Made by a program: the position numbers and the translations under genes. A stretch of DNA of 64,000 nt from Janthinobacterium sp. 67. Its GTDB lineage: Bacteria > Pseudomonadota > Gammaproteobacteria > Burkholderiales > Burkholderiaceae_D. The stretch covers positions 2,480,001 through 2,544,000 of the forward strand of contig NZ_PGES01000001.1 of the NCBI RefSeq assembly GCF_002797895.1, read 5' to 3'. Below the pieces are notes generated by a model that worked only from the letters and a program-made list of their open reading frames with translations, was not told the DNA's origin and ran no database searches. Positions 9,184-17,705 of this stretch are shown one piece after another. How positions within the stretch are numbered: position 1 is the stretch's first letter; every line of letters starts with the position of its first letter.

Positions 9184-9486
9184 ATGTCGAAGTACAGTGA
9201 GCAATTTAAGCTCAGCATTATCGAGCAATATTTGTCCGGTTCGGTGGGGCATAAACAGATTGCCGACAAGCACAATCTTCATCATTCAACTGTGAGATTG
9301 TGGATTAAATTGCATGCAGCGCATGGCATTGGAGGTCTGGTAAAAAAGTTCAGCCATTACAATGCAGAGTTCAAACTCTCTGTGTTGCAGCATATGTGGG
9401 CCGCTGATTTGTCTTGCTGGCAAGCCGGCTTGCTTCCGTATGGCTATATCCTTGATCCAGTACAAGGCATGCCGCCTGCTGTTTGA
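9184..9486 (+). pseudogene. Truncated IS3-family transposase OrfA
   Basis: The first 60 or so residues (MSKYSEQFKLSIIEQYLSGS, then HKQIADKHNLHHSTVRLWI) form the helix-turn-helix of IS150-like OrfA. A second helix-turn-helix begins (AEFKLSVLQHMWAADLS) and then the sequence turns into unrelated residues, ending at residue 100. Normal OrfA is about 170 residues and is followed by OrfB, which is missing here. It is a decayed leftover with no expected transposition activity. Confidence 0.8.
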
Positions 9487-9675
9487 ACTCAGGGGAAAAC
9501 GTACGTCTTTGCTTGCTCATCAAACACCTCTCCATGGCGAGCATTCTCGCCTAAATCAGTGTCCGGGTACATTAAACCACTACAGTTCAGCAAAGCCGGT
9601 TTTTTCATGGGCGCGTGGCGCGTCACTGACACCGATGTTAAGATCGCGCCCTGAAATCGACTGAAAGATCCCGCC

Positions 9676-10026
9676 ATGATGACCAAAGAAGATGTGACCG
9701 AACTGTTTGCCAATATCGCCGAGAACGCGCCGTGGGATTTGTCCCGGCCGCTGCTGTGGGGCTATTACTTCACCAACCCCACGTCCGAACCGCTGGAACA
9801 GGCCGCCGCCCTGCTGGCGATCCAGGGTTACCGCCCCGTGGAACTGTACCAGCCGGAACTCGACGATCCGGCCGCGCCGCCCGTGTGGGTGCTGCACGTG
9901 GAAAAGGCCGAAGTGCACGGCGTCGACAGCCTGCACGCGCGCAACGGCGAACTGATGGCATTTGCGCAGGAAAACCGGCTGGCCAGCTATGACGGCATGG
10001 ACGTGGGCCCGGTCGCCGCGCCTTGA
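9676..10026 (+). CDS. RraB-like regulator of ribonuclease E
   Basis: A 116-residue acidic cytoplasmic protein. WGYYFTNPTSEPLEQAAALL followed by YRPVELYQPE and WVLHVEKAEVHGVDSL matches the RraB fold, whose E. coli member binds RNase E and inhibits part of its mRNA decay activity. Whether this homologue targets RNase E is inference. The start at 9676 is ATGATG; the second ATG is one codon later. It is a single gene flanked by an IS scar upstream and REP-like hairpins downstream. Confidence 0.75.
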   Translation: MMTKEDVTELFANIAENAPWDLSRPLLWGYYFTNPTSEPLEQAAALLAIQGYRPVELYQPELDDPAAPPVWVLHVEKAEVHGVDSLHARNGELMAFAQENRLASYDGMDVGPVAAP

Positions 10027-10041
10027 ACAGCGTAGGCGCAG

Positions 10042-10178
10042 GTCGGATTAGGTCCGAAGGGCCGTAATCCGACAGCATCATCGGCCATGCCAACAATGTT
10101 GTCGGATTACGTGCGGCCTTGCCGCACTAATCCGACCCACTGGCCATGACCACATGGACGTGGACGCCGTAATCCGAC
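10042..10178. repeat. Cluster of GTCGGATTA REP-like hairpins
   Basis: Two complete inverted units, GTCGGATTA...TAATCCGAC, lie at 10042-10073 and 10101-10136, with a half unit TAATCCGAC at 10170-10178. In the second unit the loop is itself a stem (GTGCGGC, CTT, GCCGCAC). The flanks ATGTTGTCGGATTACG (10096-10111) and CGTAATCCGACAACAT (10168-10183) can also pair. They fill the gap between convergent genes, the usual place for REP/BIME elements. Confidence 0.8.
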
Positions 10179-10190
10179 AACATCACGCAT

Positions 10191-10217
10191 AAAAAAACGG
10201 CGCCTGCGGGCGCCGTT
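10191..10217 (-). terminator. Rho-independent terminator of hom
   Basis: Read on the reverse strand: AACGGCGCC, loop CGCA, GGCGCCGTT, then a run of T. It lies 22 bases beyond the hom stop. Confidence 0.9.
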
Positions 10218-10239
10218 CTGCATGGCTCGCCGCAAACGA

Positions 10240-11562
10240 TCAGCTGAGGTTTTCCAGGCGGATCTTGGTGACGGTGCCCACCACGCTGTTCAAGGCTTCC
10301 ATCTTCTCGATGGCGGCCGTGACGTTCTTTTCCTGCGTCTGGTGCGTCAGCATGATGATGTCCGTATGCGTTTCGCCCTCGGCCGGCTCTTTTTGCAGCA
10401 TGGCGTCGATCGAGATGCCGCGTTCGGCCAGGATGCGCGTCAGGTCGGCCAGCACGCCCGGCTGGTCGGCCACGTGCATGCGCAGGTAGTAGCTGGTGGT
10501 GATTTCCGACATTGGCAGGATCGCGATATCGGTCATCGCGTTCGGCTGGAACGCCAGGTGCGGCACGCGGTGTTCCGGGTCGGCCGTGGCCAGGCGCGTG
10601 ATGTCGACCAGGTCGGCAATCACCGACGAAGCGGTCGGCTCGGCGCCCGCGCCGCGGCCCGAGTACAGGCTGGCGCCGACGGCGTCGCCATGCACCAGCA
10701 CGGCGTTCATGGCGCCTTCCACGTTGGCGATCAGGCGCTTGGCCGGGATCAGGGTCGGATGCACGCGCAGCTCGATGCCTTCCACGCCGTTGACGGTGGC
10801 GCGCTTGGTGATGCCCAGCAGCTTGATGCGGTAGCCCAGCTGCTCGGCGTAGCGGATGTCAACGGCATTGAGGTTGCTGATGCCTTCCACGTAGGCCTTG
10901 TCGAACTGTACCGGGATGCCGAAGGCGATGGCCGACATGATGGTCGCCTTGTGCGCGGCGTCGACGCCTTCGATGTCGAAGGTGGGGTCGGCTTCCGCGT
11001 AGCCGAGTTCCTGCGCCTGTTTCAGCACGGTGGCGAAATCGAGACCCTTGTCGCGCATTTCGGACAGGATGAAATTGGTGGTGCCGTTGATGATGCCGGC
11101 GATCCATTCGATGCGGTTGGCCGTCAAGCCTTCGCGCAGCGCCTTGATGATGGGGATGCCGCCGGCGACGGCCGCTTCGAAGGCCACCATCACGCCCTTG
11201 TCCTGGGCGGCGGCGAAGATTTCGTTGCCGTGCACGGCCAGCAGGGCCTTGTTGGCCGTGACCACGTGCTTGCCATTGGCGATGGCCCGCATCACCAGGG
11301 TTTTCGACAGGTCGTAGCCGCCGATCAGTTCGACGACGATGTCGATCTCGGGATCGTTGACGATCAGGTGCGGGTCGTTGACGACCTTGCAGCCGCCGGC
11401 GACGAGCGCTTCGGCGCGCGCCACGTCGCGCACGGCGACGGCGACGACTTCAATGCCGCGGCCAGCGCGGCGCTTGATTTCTTCCTGGTTGCGTTTCAGG
11501 ACGCTGAACGTGCCGTAACCGACATTGCCCAGGCCCAGCAGGCCGATCTTGATGGATTTCAT
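10240..11562 (-). CDS. hom: Homoserine dehydrogenase
   Basis: Reduces aspartate semialdehyde to homoserine, the branch point to threonine and methionine. The N-terminal Rossmann domain has GLLGLGNVGYGT. The catalytic region includes TANKALLAVHG and GIINGTTNFILSEM, and a C-terminal ACT domain (about residues 350-435, PGVLADLTRILAERGISIDA) allows threonine feedback. The 440-residue product starts at MKSIKIGLL (11562); a longer open frame upstream is not conserved-looking. It follows alaA by 76 bases on the same strand. In many betaproteobacteria thrC comes next, but here a terminator follows hom instead. Confidence 0.96.
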   Translation of the reverse strand: MKSIKIGLLGLGNVGYGTFSVLKRNQEEIKRRAGRGIEVVAVAVRDVARAEALVAGGCKVVNDPHLIVNDPEIDIVVELIGGYDLSKTLVMRAIANGKHVVTANKALLAVHGNEIFAAAQDKGVMVAFEAAVAGGIPIIKALREGLTANRIEWIAGIINGTTNFILSEMRDKGLDFATVLKQAQELGYAEADPTFDIEGVDAAHKATIMSAIAFGIPVQFDKAYVEGISNLNAVDIRYAEQLGYRIKLLGITKRATVNGVEGIELRVHPTLIPAKRLIANVEGAMNAVLVHGDAVGASLYSGRGAGAEPTASSVIADLVDITRLATADPEHRVPHLAFQPNAMTDIAILPMSEITTSYYLRMHVADQPGVLADLTRILAERGISIDAMLQKEPAEGETHTDIIMLTHQTQEKNVTAAIEKMEALNSVVGTVTKIRLENLS

Positions 11563-11638
11563 AGTTGTGCTTGACTGCTCATAAGTGGCGCCCCCTAAGG
11601 CGGCGCCAGGTTGATCGAGATTGCTGCTGCTGGCTGAT

Positions 11639-12868
11639 TCAGCCCCGGCCGTGACGCTTGCGGTAACCTTCGAGGAAACGCGCAATGCGCCCCATGGCCT
11701 CGGTCAAGTCATCGGAATTGGGCAGGAAGACGACGCGGAAATGGTCGGGCGCGATCCAGTTGAAGCCCGTACCCTGCACGATCAGGACCTTCGCTTCGGC
11801 CAGTAATTCATAGGCAAACTGCTGGTCGTCGGCGATCGGGTAGATCTCCGGGTCCAGGCGCGGGAACATGTACAGCGCGGCCTTCGGCTTGACACAGGTG
11901 ACGCCCGGGATATCGGTCAGCAGCTTGTGCGCCAGATCGCGCTGTTTCAACAGGCGCCCGCCGGGCCCCACCAGGTCTTGTATGCTCTGGTAGCCGCCAA
12001 GCGCCGTCTGGATGGCAAACTGCCCCGGCGCATTGGCGCACAGCCGCATCGAGGCCAGCATGTTGAGGCCCTCGATGTAATCTTTTGCGTGGCGCTTTTC
12101 GCCCGACACCACCATCCAGCCGGAACGGTAGCCGCAGGAGCGGTAATTCTTCGACAGGCCGTTCATGGTGATGAACAGCACGTCGTCGGCCAGCGAGGCG
12201 ATCGACACGTGCTCGGCTTCGTCGTACAGCACCTTGTCGTAGATCTCGTCGGCGAAAATGATCAGTTGATGCTGGCGCGCCAGTTCGACGATCTGCAACA
12301 GCACGGACACCGGATACAGCGCGCCCGTCGGATTGTTCGGGTTGATGACGACGATGGCCTTGGTCTGCGGCGTGATCTTGCGGCGCATGTCCTCGATGTC
12401 GGGATACCACTCGTTCTGCTCGTCGCACACGTAATGCACGGGATTGCCGCCCGACAGGCTGACGGCGGCCGTCCACAAGGGATAGTCGGGCGCCGGCACC
12501 AGCACTTCGTCGCCGCTGTTGAGCAGGGCGTTCATCGACATGACGATCAGTTCCGAAGCGCCATTGCCCAGGTAAATGTCTTCGATGGTGACGCCGGCGA
12601 TGTTCTTGCCCTGCGTGTAGTGCATGACGGCCTTGCGCGGCGCGAACATGCCTTTCGAATCCGTGTAGCCGGCCGCATTCTGCAGATTGAGCATCATGTC
12701 GCGCACGATCTCGTCGGGCGGATCGAAGCCGAATACGGCCAGATTGCCGATATTGAGCTTGGTGATCTTGTGGCCTTCTTCTTCCATTTGCCTGGATTTT
12801 TCCAGGACCGGGCCGCGGATGTCGTAGCAGACGTCCGCCAATTTATTCGATTTCTGAATCGGTCGCAA
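11639..12868 (-). CDS. alaA: Alanine aminotransferase, AlaA type
   Basis: PLP enzyme that makes alanine from pyruvate and glutamate. The 409-residue product begins MRPIQKSNKLADVCYDIRGP, typical of AlaA. It has the class I/II aminotransferase features GNGASELIVMSMNALL, the PNNPTGALYP loop, FADEIYDKVLYD, and the PLP-binding lysine in MNGLSKNYRSCGYRSGWM. It lies directly upstream of hom, a pairing seen widely in Burkholderiales, and the two may share a transcript. No aberrant features were seen. Confidence 0.92.
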   Translation of the reverse strand: MRPIQKSNKLADVCYDIRGPVLEKSRQMEEEGHKITKLNIGNLAVFGFDPPDEIVRDMMLNLQNAAGYTDSKGMFAPRKAVMHYTQGKNIAGVTIEDIYLGNGASELIVMSMNALLNSGDEVLVPAPDYPLWTAAVSLSGGNPVHYVCDEQNEWYPDIEDMRRKITPQTKAIVVINPNNPTGALYPVSVLLQIVELARQHQLIIFADEIYDKVLYDEAEHVSIASLADDVLFITMNGLSKNYRSCGYRSGWMVVSGEKRHAKDYIEGLNMLASMRLCANAPGQFAIQTALGGYQSIQDLVGPGGRLLKQRDLAHKLLTDIPGVTCVKPKAALYMFPRLDPEIYPIADDQQFAYELLAEAKVLIVQGTGFNWIAPDHFRVVFLPNSDDLTEAMGRIARFLEGYRKRHGRG

Positions 12869-13291
12869 AATAAATCCCTGTCGTGATGCGGCGCGGTGAG
12901 CAGAGCTTGCAGCATGGTCGCCGCGCCAGAACTATGAACCCGTGAAACTGCGATGCGAAAGACTGCAAGGCGAAAACAACCATTCTCGCCGAAAACAGGC
13001 CATTTTATCAAATTAAACATGGCGAACCGCAGCATTTGACGCCGATTCTGCCACGTTGGCCCATCCGGACACCAATCCGGCGGGCGCCATCTTCATCTTC
13101 CCTTAATCTTGCGCCATTACCATGGCGCAAGCATGCGGCGCCACTGTGGCGCCGAACATTGCGATTTGGAAAGGAAGTTGCTTTTTAGTCGCTCTTTTTT
13201 GTCATTTATGGCATGCTTGCGCCCTTGGCCGCGGCACCCAGTTTGGCCGCGCGCGCACCGATCAACCGACACGACCAGCCCCGATATCGCC
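12869..13291. other. Intergenic region upstream of the arn cluster, with paired hairpins
   Basis: This 423-base gap separates divergent alaA and the Mth938-domain gene and should hold both promoters. Two hairpins stand almost back to back: CTTGCGCCAT with ATGGCGCAAG (13108-13117 and 13122-13131), then CGGCGCCA with TGGCGCCG (13136-13143 and 13147-13154). Neither has a T-run. I saw no convincing gene in the gap. Confidence 0.5.
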
Positions 13292-13684
13292 ATGAAACTC
13301 CACGCCAGCAGCACCCAACAATACCAGACTGTCACCGGCTATGACGAAAACGGCGTCGAGATCAATGCCCAGCCGTACAACTACAGCCTGATCGTCATGC
13401 CGGAAACAGCGCCGCGGGCCTGGGACGTCGCCAGTTTCGAAGAATTGACCGAGGCGCATTTCGCGCAAATCCTCGCCGACGCTCCCGACGTGGTCATCCT
13501 CGGCACGGGCGAACGCCAGCGCTTCGTGCACCCGAAACTGACGGCCGCGCTGACCATGCGCCGCATCGGCGTCGAATGCATGGATAGCCAGGCCGCCTGC
13601 CGCACCTACAATATCCTCATGGGCGAAGGCCGCAAAGTCACCCTGGCGCTGATCCTGGCCCCGGCCGCAGGCAAGGCCGCATGA
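13292..13684 (+). CDS. Mth938/Xcc1710-like domain protein
   Basis: A 130-residue protein of the small Mth938-like fold (MKLHASSTQQYQTVTGYDEN, then PDVVILGTGERQRFVHP, RRIGVECMDSQAACRTYNIL). Members are widespread, including a human NDUFAF3-type relative, but the bacterial function is not established. The ATG at 13292 gives a family-sized product; the longer upstream frame lacks similarity. Its last codons overlap the arnT start by four bases (ATGA), so it is translationally coupled to the lipid A modification genes. Whether it takes part in that pathway is unknown. Confidence 0.8.
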   Translation: MKLHASSTQQYQTVTGYDENGVEINAQPYNYSLIVMPETAPRAWDVASFEELTEAHFAQILADAPDVVILGTGERQRFVHPKLTAALTMRRIGVECMDSQAACRTYNILMGEGRKVTLALILAPAAGKAA

Positions 13685-15354
13685 AAATCAATGTCAACGA
13701 ACTGCACTCGTCGCGGGTGCTGATGTGGTCCCTGCTGGGCATCTTCATCGTCGTCACCCTGTACGCATTGGGCGTGCGCACCCTGGTGCCGCCCGACGAG
13801 GGCCGCTACGCCGAGATGGCGCGCGAGATGTTCGTCACGGGCGACTGGATCACCACGCGTCTGAACGGCATCAAGTACTTTGAAAAGCCGCCGCTGCAAA
13901 CGTGGATGAATGCGCTGACCTTCGCCGCCTTCGGCCTGGGCGAGTGGCAGGCACGCCTGTGGACTGGCCTGTGCGGCATCATCGGCGTGTGCATGACGGC
14001 CTACGCGGGCAAGAAAGTCTTCGGCCCGCGCGTGGGCCTGTATGCGGGCCTGGTACTGGCGTCGAGCCTGTTCTGGCTCGCTTCGGGCCAGATCAATTCG
14101 CTGGACATGGGCCTGTCGGGCATGATGACCCTCACCCTGGGCAGCCTGCTGGTCGCCCAGCGCGACGACGCCACGGCGACCGAGCGGCGCAACTGGATGC
14201 TGGCCTGCTGGGCCGCCATGGCGCTGGCCGTGCTGGCCAAGGGCCTGATCGGCATCGTCCTGCCGGGCGCCGTGCTGGTGCTGTATTCGCTGTGCGCGCG
14301 CGACTGGCGCATCTGGACGCGTCTGCACCTGGCCAAGGGCTTGCTGGTGTTCTTCGCCATCGCCACGCCATGGTTCGTGCTGGTCGCCCTGCGCAATCCG
14401 GAACAGCCGCATTTCTTCTTCATCCACGAGCATTTCCAGCGCTTCCTGATGAAGGGCCACAAGCGCGAAGGCGCCTGGTACTACTTCCTCGTGCTGCTCG
14501 TTCCCGGCATCCTGCCATGGATAGGCCTGCTGCCGCAAAGCCTGGCCGCCGCCTTCCAGCGCCAGGAAGGCGCCTTCCAGCCCCGTTTGATGCTGCTGGT
14601 CTGGGCCGTCTTCATTTTCTTCTTCTTCAGCTATTCGACCTCGAAGCTGCCTGGCTATATCGTGCCCATCTTCCCGGCGCTGGCCTTGCTGGTGGCGCTG
14701 TATCTGGAATCGGCATCGCGCCGCCAGCGCCTGTTCGCCGCCGGCCTGCTGTGCGTGCTGGGCGCGGCCATCCTGATCGGCGGGCCGATCGCGTTCGGCA
14801 AGGCCAGCGCGCGCGATCCGGCCGCCCTGATCGCCTTGAAAGGCTATCAGCCATGGCTGATGGCGGCCGGCTTCTTCGCCCTGGCAGGCGGCGCCCTGGC
14901 CCTGCTGCATGCACGCCAGCTGCGCCGCGACATGACGGTACTGACGATTGCCGGCGCCGGTTTCCTGGCCACGCACTGCATCCTGGCCGGCTCCGAACTG
15001 TATGGCCAGAACCGCGCGGGCACCGACATGCTGCCGCAGATCCAGGCCGAACTGACGGCCGATACCAAGCTGTATTCGGTCGGCATCTATGAACAGTCGC
15101 TGACGTATTACCTGCAGCGGCCCGTGATCCTCGTCGATTACTGGGATGAATTCACGTTTGGCCTGAAACAGCAGCCGGAACTGTCGATCCCGACCATCGA
15201 ACCTTTCATCACGCAATGGACGAACGATGCCAACGCCGGCGTGCACGACATGGCCATTATCAGCCTGGACCGTTACAAGGAACTGCAACAACGTGGCGTG
15301 CCCATGCGTGTGATTGCCGAAGATGCGCGCCGCATGGTCATTGCCAATAAATAA
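13681..15354 (+). CDS. arnT: ArnT-like glycosyltransferase (lipid A 4-amino-arabinose transferase)
   Basis: Integral-membrane GT-C enzyme that transfers 4-amino-4-deoxy-L-arabinose from undecaprenyl phosphate to lipid A on the periplasmic side. The first loop carries PPDEGRYAEMAREM, the acidic GT83 signature, and about a dozen membrane segments follow in 557 residues, the normal size. Product identity is supported by arnB, arnC, arnA and arnD genes downstream. Without them it could only be called a PMT-family transferase. It overlaps the upstream gene by four bases and is separated from arnB by 207 bases. Confidence 0.85.
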   Translation: MKINVNELHSSRVLMWSLLGIFIVVTLYALGVRTLVPPDEGRYAEMAREMFVTGDWITTRLNGIKYFEKPPLQTWMNALTFAAFGLGEWQARLWTGLCGIIGVCMTAYAGKKVFGPRVGLYAGLVLASSLFWLASGQINSLDMGLSGMMTLTLGSLLVAQRDDATATERRNWMLACWAAMALAVLAKGLIGIVLPGAVLVLYSLCARDWRIWTRLHLAKGLLVFFAIATPWFVLVALRNPEQPHFFFIHEHFQRFLMKGHKREGAWYYFLVLLVPGILPWIGLLPQSLAAAFQRQEGAFQPRLMLLVWAVFIFFFFSYSTSKLPGYIVPIFPALALLVALYLESASRRQRLFAAGLLCVLGAAILIGGPIAFGKASARDPAALIALKGYQPWLMAAGFFALAGGALALLHARQLRRDMTVLTIAGAGFLATHCILAGSELYGQNRAGTDMLPQIQAELTADTKLYSVGIYEQSLTYYLQRPVILVDYWDEFTFGLKQQPELSIPTIEPFITQWTNDANAGVHDMAIISLDRYKELQQRGVPMRVIAEDARRMVIANK

Positions 15355-15561
15355 ATGGATAACGGGGCGCGACGCAGCACGGATCGCGCCTCCCGGCCCA
15401 GCTTGCCCCGCCCCCCGCATCAGCGAGATTTTTCACCGCTGAAGGGGCTGCGCCGCCATACTGACGATATAAAATAGCCATGCCTGCCAGCGTCTTTTGA
15501 CCGCACTGGCAGCCTCGGCGACACTGATACCCTGACACAATACCGACCCAAGAACCGCGCC

Positions 15562-16698
15562 ATGACCTCTACCCTGCCCTTTTTGCCCTTTTCCAAACCC
15601 ACCATCGACGAGGCGACCATCGCCGCCGTCGGCGACGTGCTGCGCTCGGGCTGGATCACCAGCGGCCCGAAAGTGCAGGCCTTCGAAGCCCAGCTGTCCG
15701 AATATTTCGGCGGGCGTCCCGTGCGCACCTTCAATTCGGGCACCTGCACCATGGAAATCGCGCTGCGCATCGCCGGCATAGGCCCCGGCGACGAAGTCAT
15801 CACCACGCCCGTGTCGTGGGTAGCGACGGCCAACGTCATCATCGAAGTGGGCGCCACGCCCGTGTTCGCCGATATCGACCCCGTCACGCGCAATATCGAC
15901 CTCGACAAGCTGGAAGCGGCCATCACGCCCCGCACCAAAGCCATCATCCCCGTCTACCTGTCCGGCCTGCCCGTCGACATGGACCGCCTGTACGCGATTG
16001 CTGAAAAATACAATTTGCGGGTCGTCGAAGACGCGGCGCAAGCGTTCGGCTCCACGTGGAAAGGCAAGCGCATCGGTGCATTTGGCGACTTCGTCTCGTT
16101 CAGCTTCCAGGCCAACAAGAACATCACGACGGGCGAAGGCGGCTGCCTTGTCCTGAACAACCTGGAAGAAGCGAAGCTGGCCGAGAAATACCGGCTGCAG
16201 GGCGTCACCCGCAGCGGCGTCGACGGCATCGACGTCGACGTGCTGGGCGGCAAATACAACATGAGCGACATCATGGCCGCCATCGGCCTGGGCCAGTTCG
16301 CCAATATCGACGCCATCACGGCCCACCGCCGCGCGCTGGCGCGCCATTACTTTGAGCAATTCGGCAGCGACTTCGAAGCGCAGAGCGGCGCCCAGCTGCC
16401 CGTGCAGGATTTTGACAACAGCAACTGGCATCTGTTCCAAATCATCCTGCCCGACAACGGCCCCGGCACGCGCGCCGCCTTCATGCAGCAAATGGCACAA
16501 CAAAACGTGGGAACGGGCTATCATTACGCACCGATCCACCTGTTTACCATGTACCGCGAACGCGGCTTTACCGAGGGCATGTTCCCCGTCTCGGAAAAGA
16601 TCGGCCGCCTGACCGTGACCTTGCCGATGTTCTACGCCATGACGACACAGGACGTGGAACGCGCCGTCGCCACCGTCAAATCCATACTCATCAAATGA
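15562..16698 (+). CDS. arnB: UDP-4-amino-arabinose aminotransferase ArnB (DegT/DnrJ/EryC1/StrS family)
   Basis: PLP enzyme that converts UDP-4-keto-pentose to UDP-4-amino-4-deoxy-L-arabinose with glutamate. The 378-residue chain shows LRSGWITSGPKVQAFE, FNSGTCTMEIALRIAG, VEDAAQAFGS and the PLP lysine in FSFQANKNITTGEGG. The end of the gene overlaps arnC by four bases. Family members act on many sugars; the arn context makes ArnB the likely identity. Confidence 0.9.
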   Translation: MTSTLPFLPFSKPTIDEATIAAVGDVLRSGWITSGPKVQAFEAQLSEYFGGRPVRTFNSGTCTMEIALRIAGIGPGDEVITTPVSWVATANVIIEVGATPVFADIDPVTRNIDLDKLEAAITPRTKAIIPVYLSGLPVDMDRLYAIAEKYNLRVVEDAAQAFGSTWKGKRIGAFGDFVSFSFQANKNITTGEGGCLVLNNLEEAKLAEKYRLQGVTRSGVDGIDVDVLGGKYNMSDIMAAIGLGQFANIDAITAHRRALARHYFEQFGSDFEAQSGAQLPVQDFDNSNWHLFQIILPDNGPGTRAAFMQQMAQQNVGTGYHYAPIHLFTMYRERGFTEGMFPVSEKIGRLTVTLPMFYAMTTQDVERAVATVKSILIK

Positions 16699-17705
16699 GC
16701 AGCGCGCCGATGAAACCTGAACTGTCCGTTATCATTCCGATCTACAACGAGCAGGATGGCCTGGCCAGCCTGTTCGCCCGCCTGTATCCGGCCCTCGATG
16801 CCCTGCAGACGAGCTACGAGATCATCTTCATCAACGATGGCAGCCGCGACAATTCGGTGGCCATCCTGGCGGAACAGTTCCGCCAGCGCCCCGACGTCAC
16901 GCGCGTCGTCCTGTTCAACGGTAATTATGGCCAGCACATGGCCATCCTGGCCGGGTTCGAGGCATCGCGCGGGCAGATCATGGTCACGCTCGACGCCGAC
17001 CTGCAGAATCCGCCCGAAGAAATCGGTAACCTCGTGGCAAAGATGCGCGAAGGCTACGATTACGTGGGCTCGATCCGGCGCAAGCGCCAGGATTCCGCCT
17101 GGCGCACCCTGGCGTCGAAGATGATGAACCGGCTGCGCGAGCGCATCACCAACATCAAGATCACGGACCAGGGCAACATGTTGCGCGCCTACGGCCGCAA
17201 CGTGATCGACCTGGTCAACCAGTGTGCCGAAGTCAACACCTTCGTGCCCGCCCTGGCCTACACGTTTGCCCGCAAGCCCACGGAAATTACCGTCGAGCAC
17301 GAGGAACGGGCAGCCGGCGAGTCGAAATACTCGCTGTACAGCCTGATCCGCCTCAATTTCGACCTGGTCACGGGCTTTTCCCTGATTCCGCTGCAAATCT
17401 TTTCGATGCTGGGCATGCTGCTGTCGCTCAGCTCCGCCGGGCTGGTGATCTATCTGCTGGCGCGCCGCTTCCTGTTCGGCGCCGAGGCGCAGGGCGTGTT
17501 CACCCTATTCGCCATCGCCTTCTTCCTGATGGGCGTGATCCTGTTCGGCATCGGCCTCGTGGGCGAATACGTGGGACGCATCTTCCAGCAAGTGCGCGCC
17601 CGTCCCCGCTACGTGGTGCAAACCATCTTGCAGGACGGCATGGTCCAGGCGGAAGCCGAGGCGCCATCGTACGTGCGCCTGGAAAAACGCCAGGTGGGCC
17701 GCTGA
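16695..17705 (+). CDS. arnC: ArnC undecaprenyl-phosphate 4-formamido-arabinose transferase
   Basis: Family 2 glycosyltransferase anchored in the inner membrane. It moves UDP-linked formylated aminoarabinose to undecaprenyl phosphate. The catalytic domain begins LSVIIPIYNEQDGL, has FINDGSRDNS and LDADLQNPPEEI (metal and donor binding), and two C-terminal transmembrane helices lie around residues 230-290. The length is 336 residues. A second ATG at 16710 (MKPEL) is an alternative start. The stop overlaps the next gene by one base, indicating tight coupling. Confidence 0.9.
   Translation: MSSAPMKPELSVIIPIYNEQDGLASLFARLYPALDALQTSYEIIFINDGSRDNSVAILAEQFRQRPDVTRVVLFNGNYGQHMAILAGFEASRGQIMVTLDADLQNPPEEIGNLVAKMREGYDYVGSIRRKRQDSAWRTLASKMMNRLRERITNIKITDQGNMLRAYGRNVIDLVNQCAEVNTFVPALAYTFARKPTEITVEHEERAAGESKYSLYSLIRLNFDLVTGFSLIPLQIFSMLGMLLSLSSAGLVIYLLARRFLFGAEAQGVFTLFAIAFFLMGVILFGIGLVGEYVGRIFQQVRARPRYVVQTILQDGMVQAEAEAPSYVRLEKRQVGR

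Larger units (their letters stand above)
9136..9593 (+). mobile_element. IS3-type insertion sequence remnant
   Basis: The segment starts with an IS150-like end (CTGAACCCCAAAAGTTGGAC) and includes a truncated OrfA. It finishes with TACATTAAACCACTACAG, which resembles an IS3-family right end. CTGAAC near the left and GTTCAG near the right are complementary. No OrfB/DDE integrase domain remains, so the element cannot move on its own. The two ends may come from different elements fused by deletion. Family assignment rests on remembered end sequences. Confidence 0.6.
9124..9605 (+). terminator. Ancestral terminator split by an IS insertion
   Basis: AAAAAACCGGCT at 9124-9135 and its exact reverse complement AGCCGGTTTTTT at 9594-9605 are the two arms of a classic stem with T-run. 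They are separated by 458 bases of IS-like sequence. The simplest reading is that this was the terminator of the barrel gene ending at 9079, and that a mobile element landed in its loop. The split hairpin can hardly work now. The element's own end hairpin (9147-9182) may have taken over. Confidence 0.6.

Noticed and set aside
15355..15561. Internal promoter (TATAAAAT at 15468-15475) before arnB
   Set aside because: No -35 element at a fitting distance; left unlisted.
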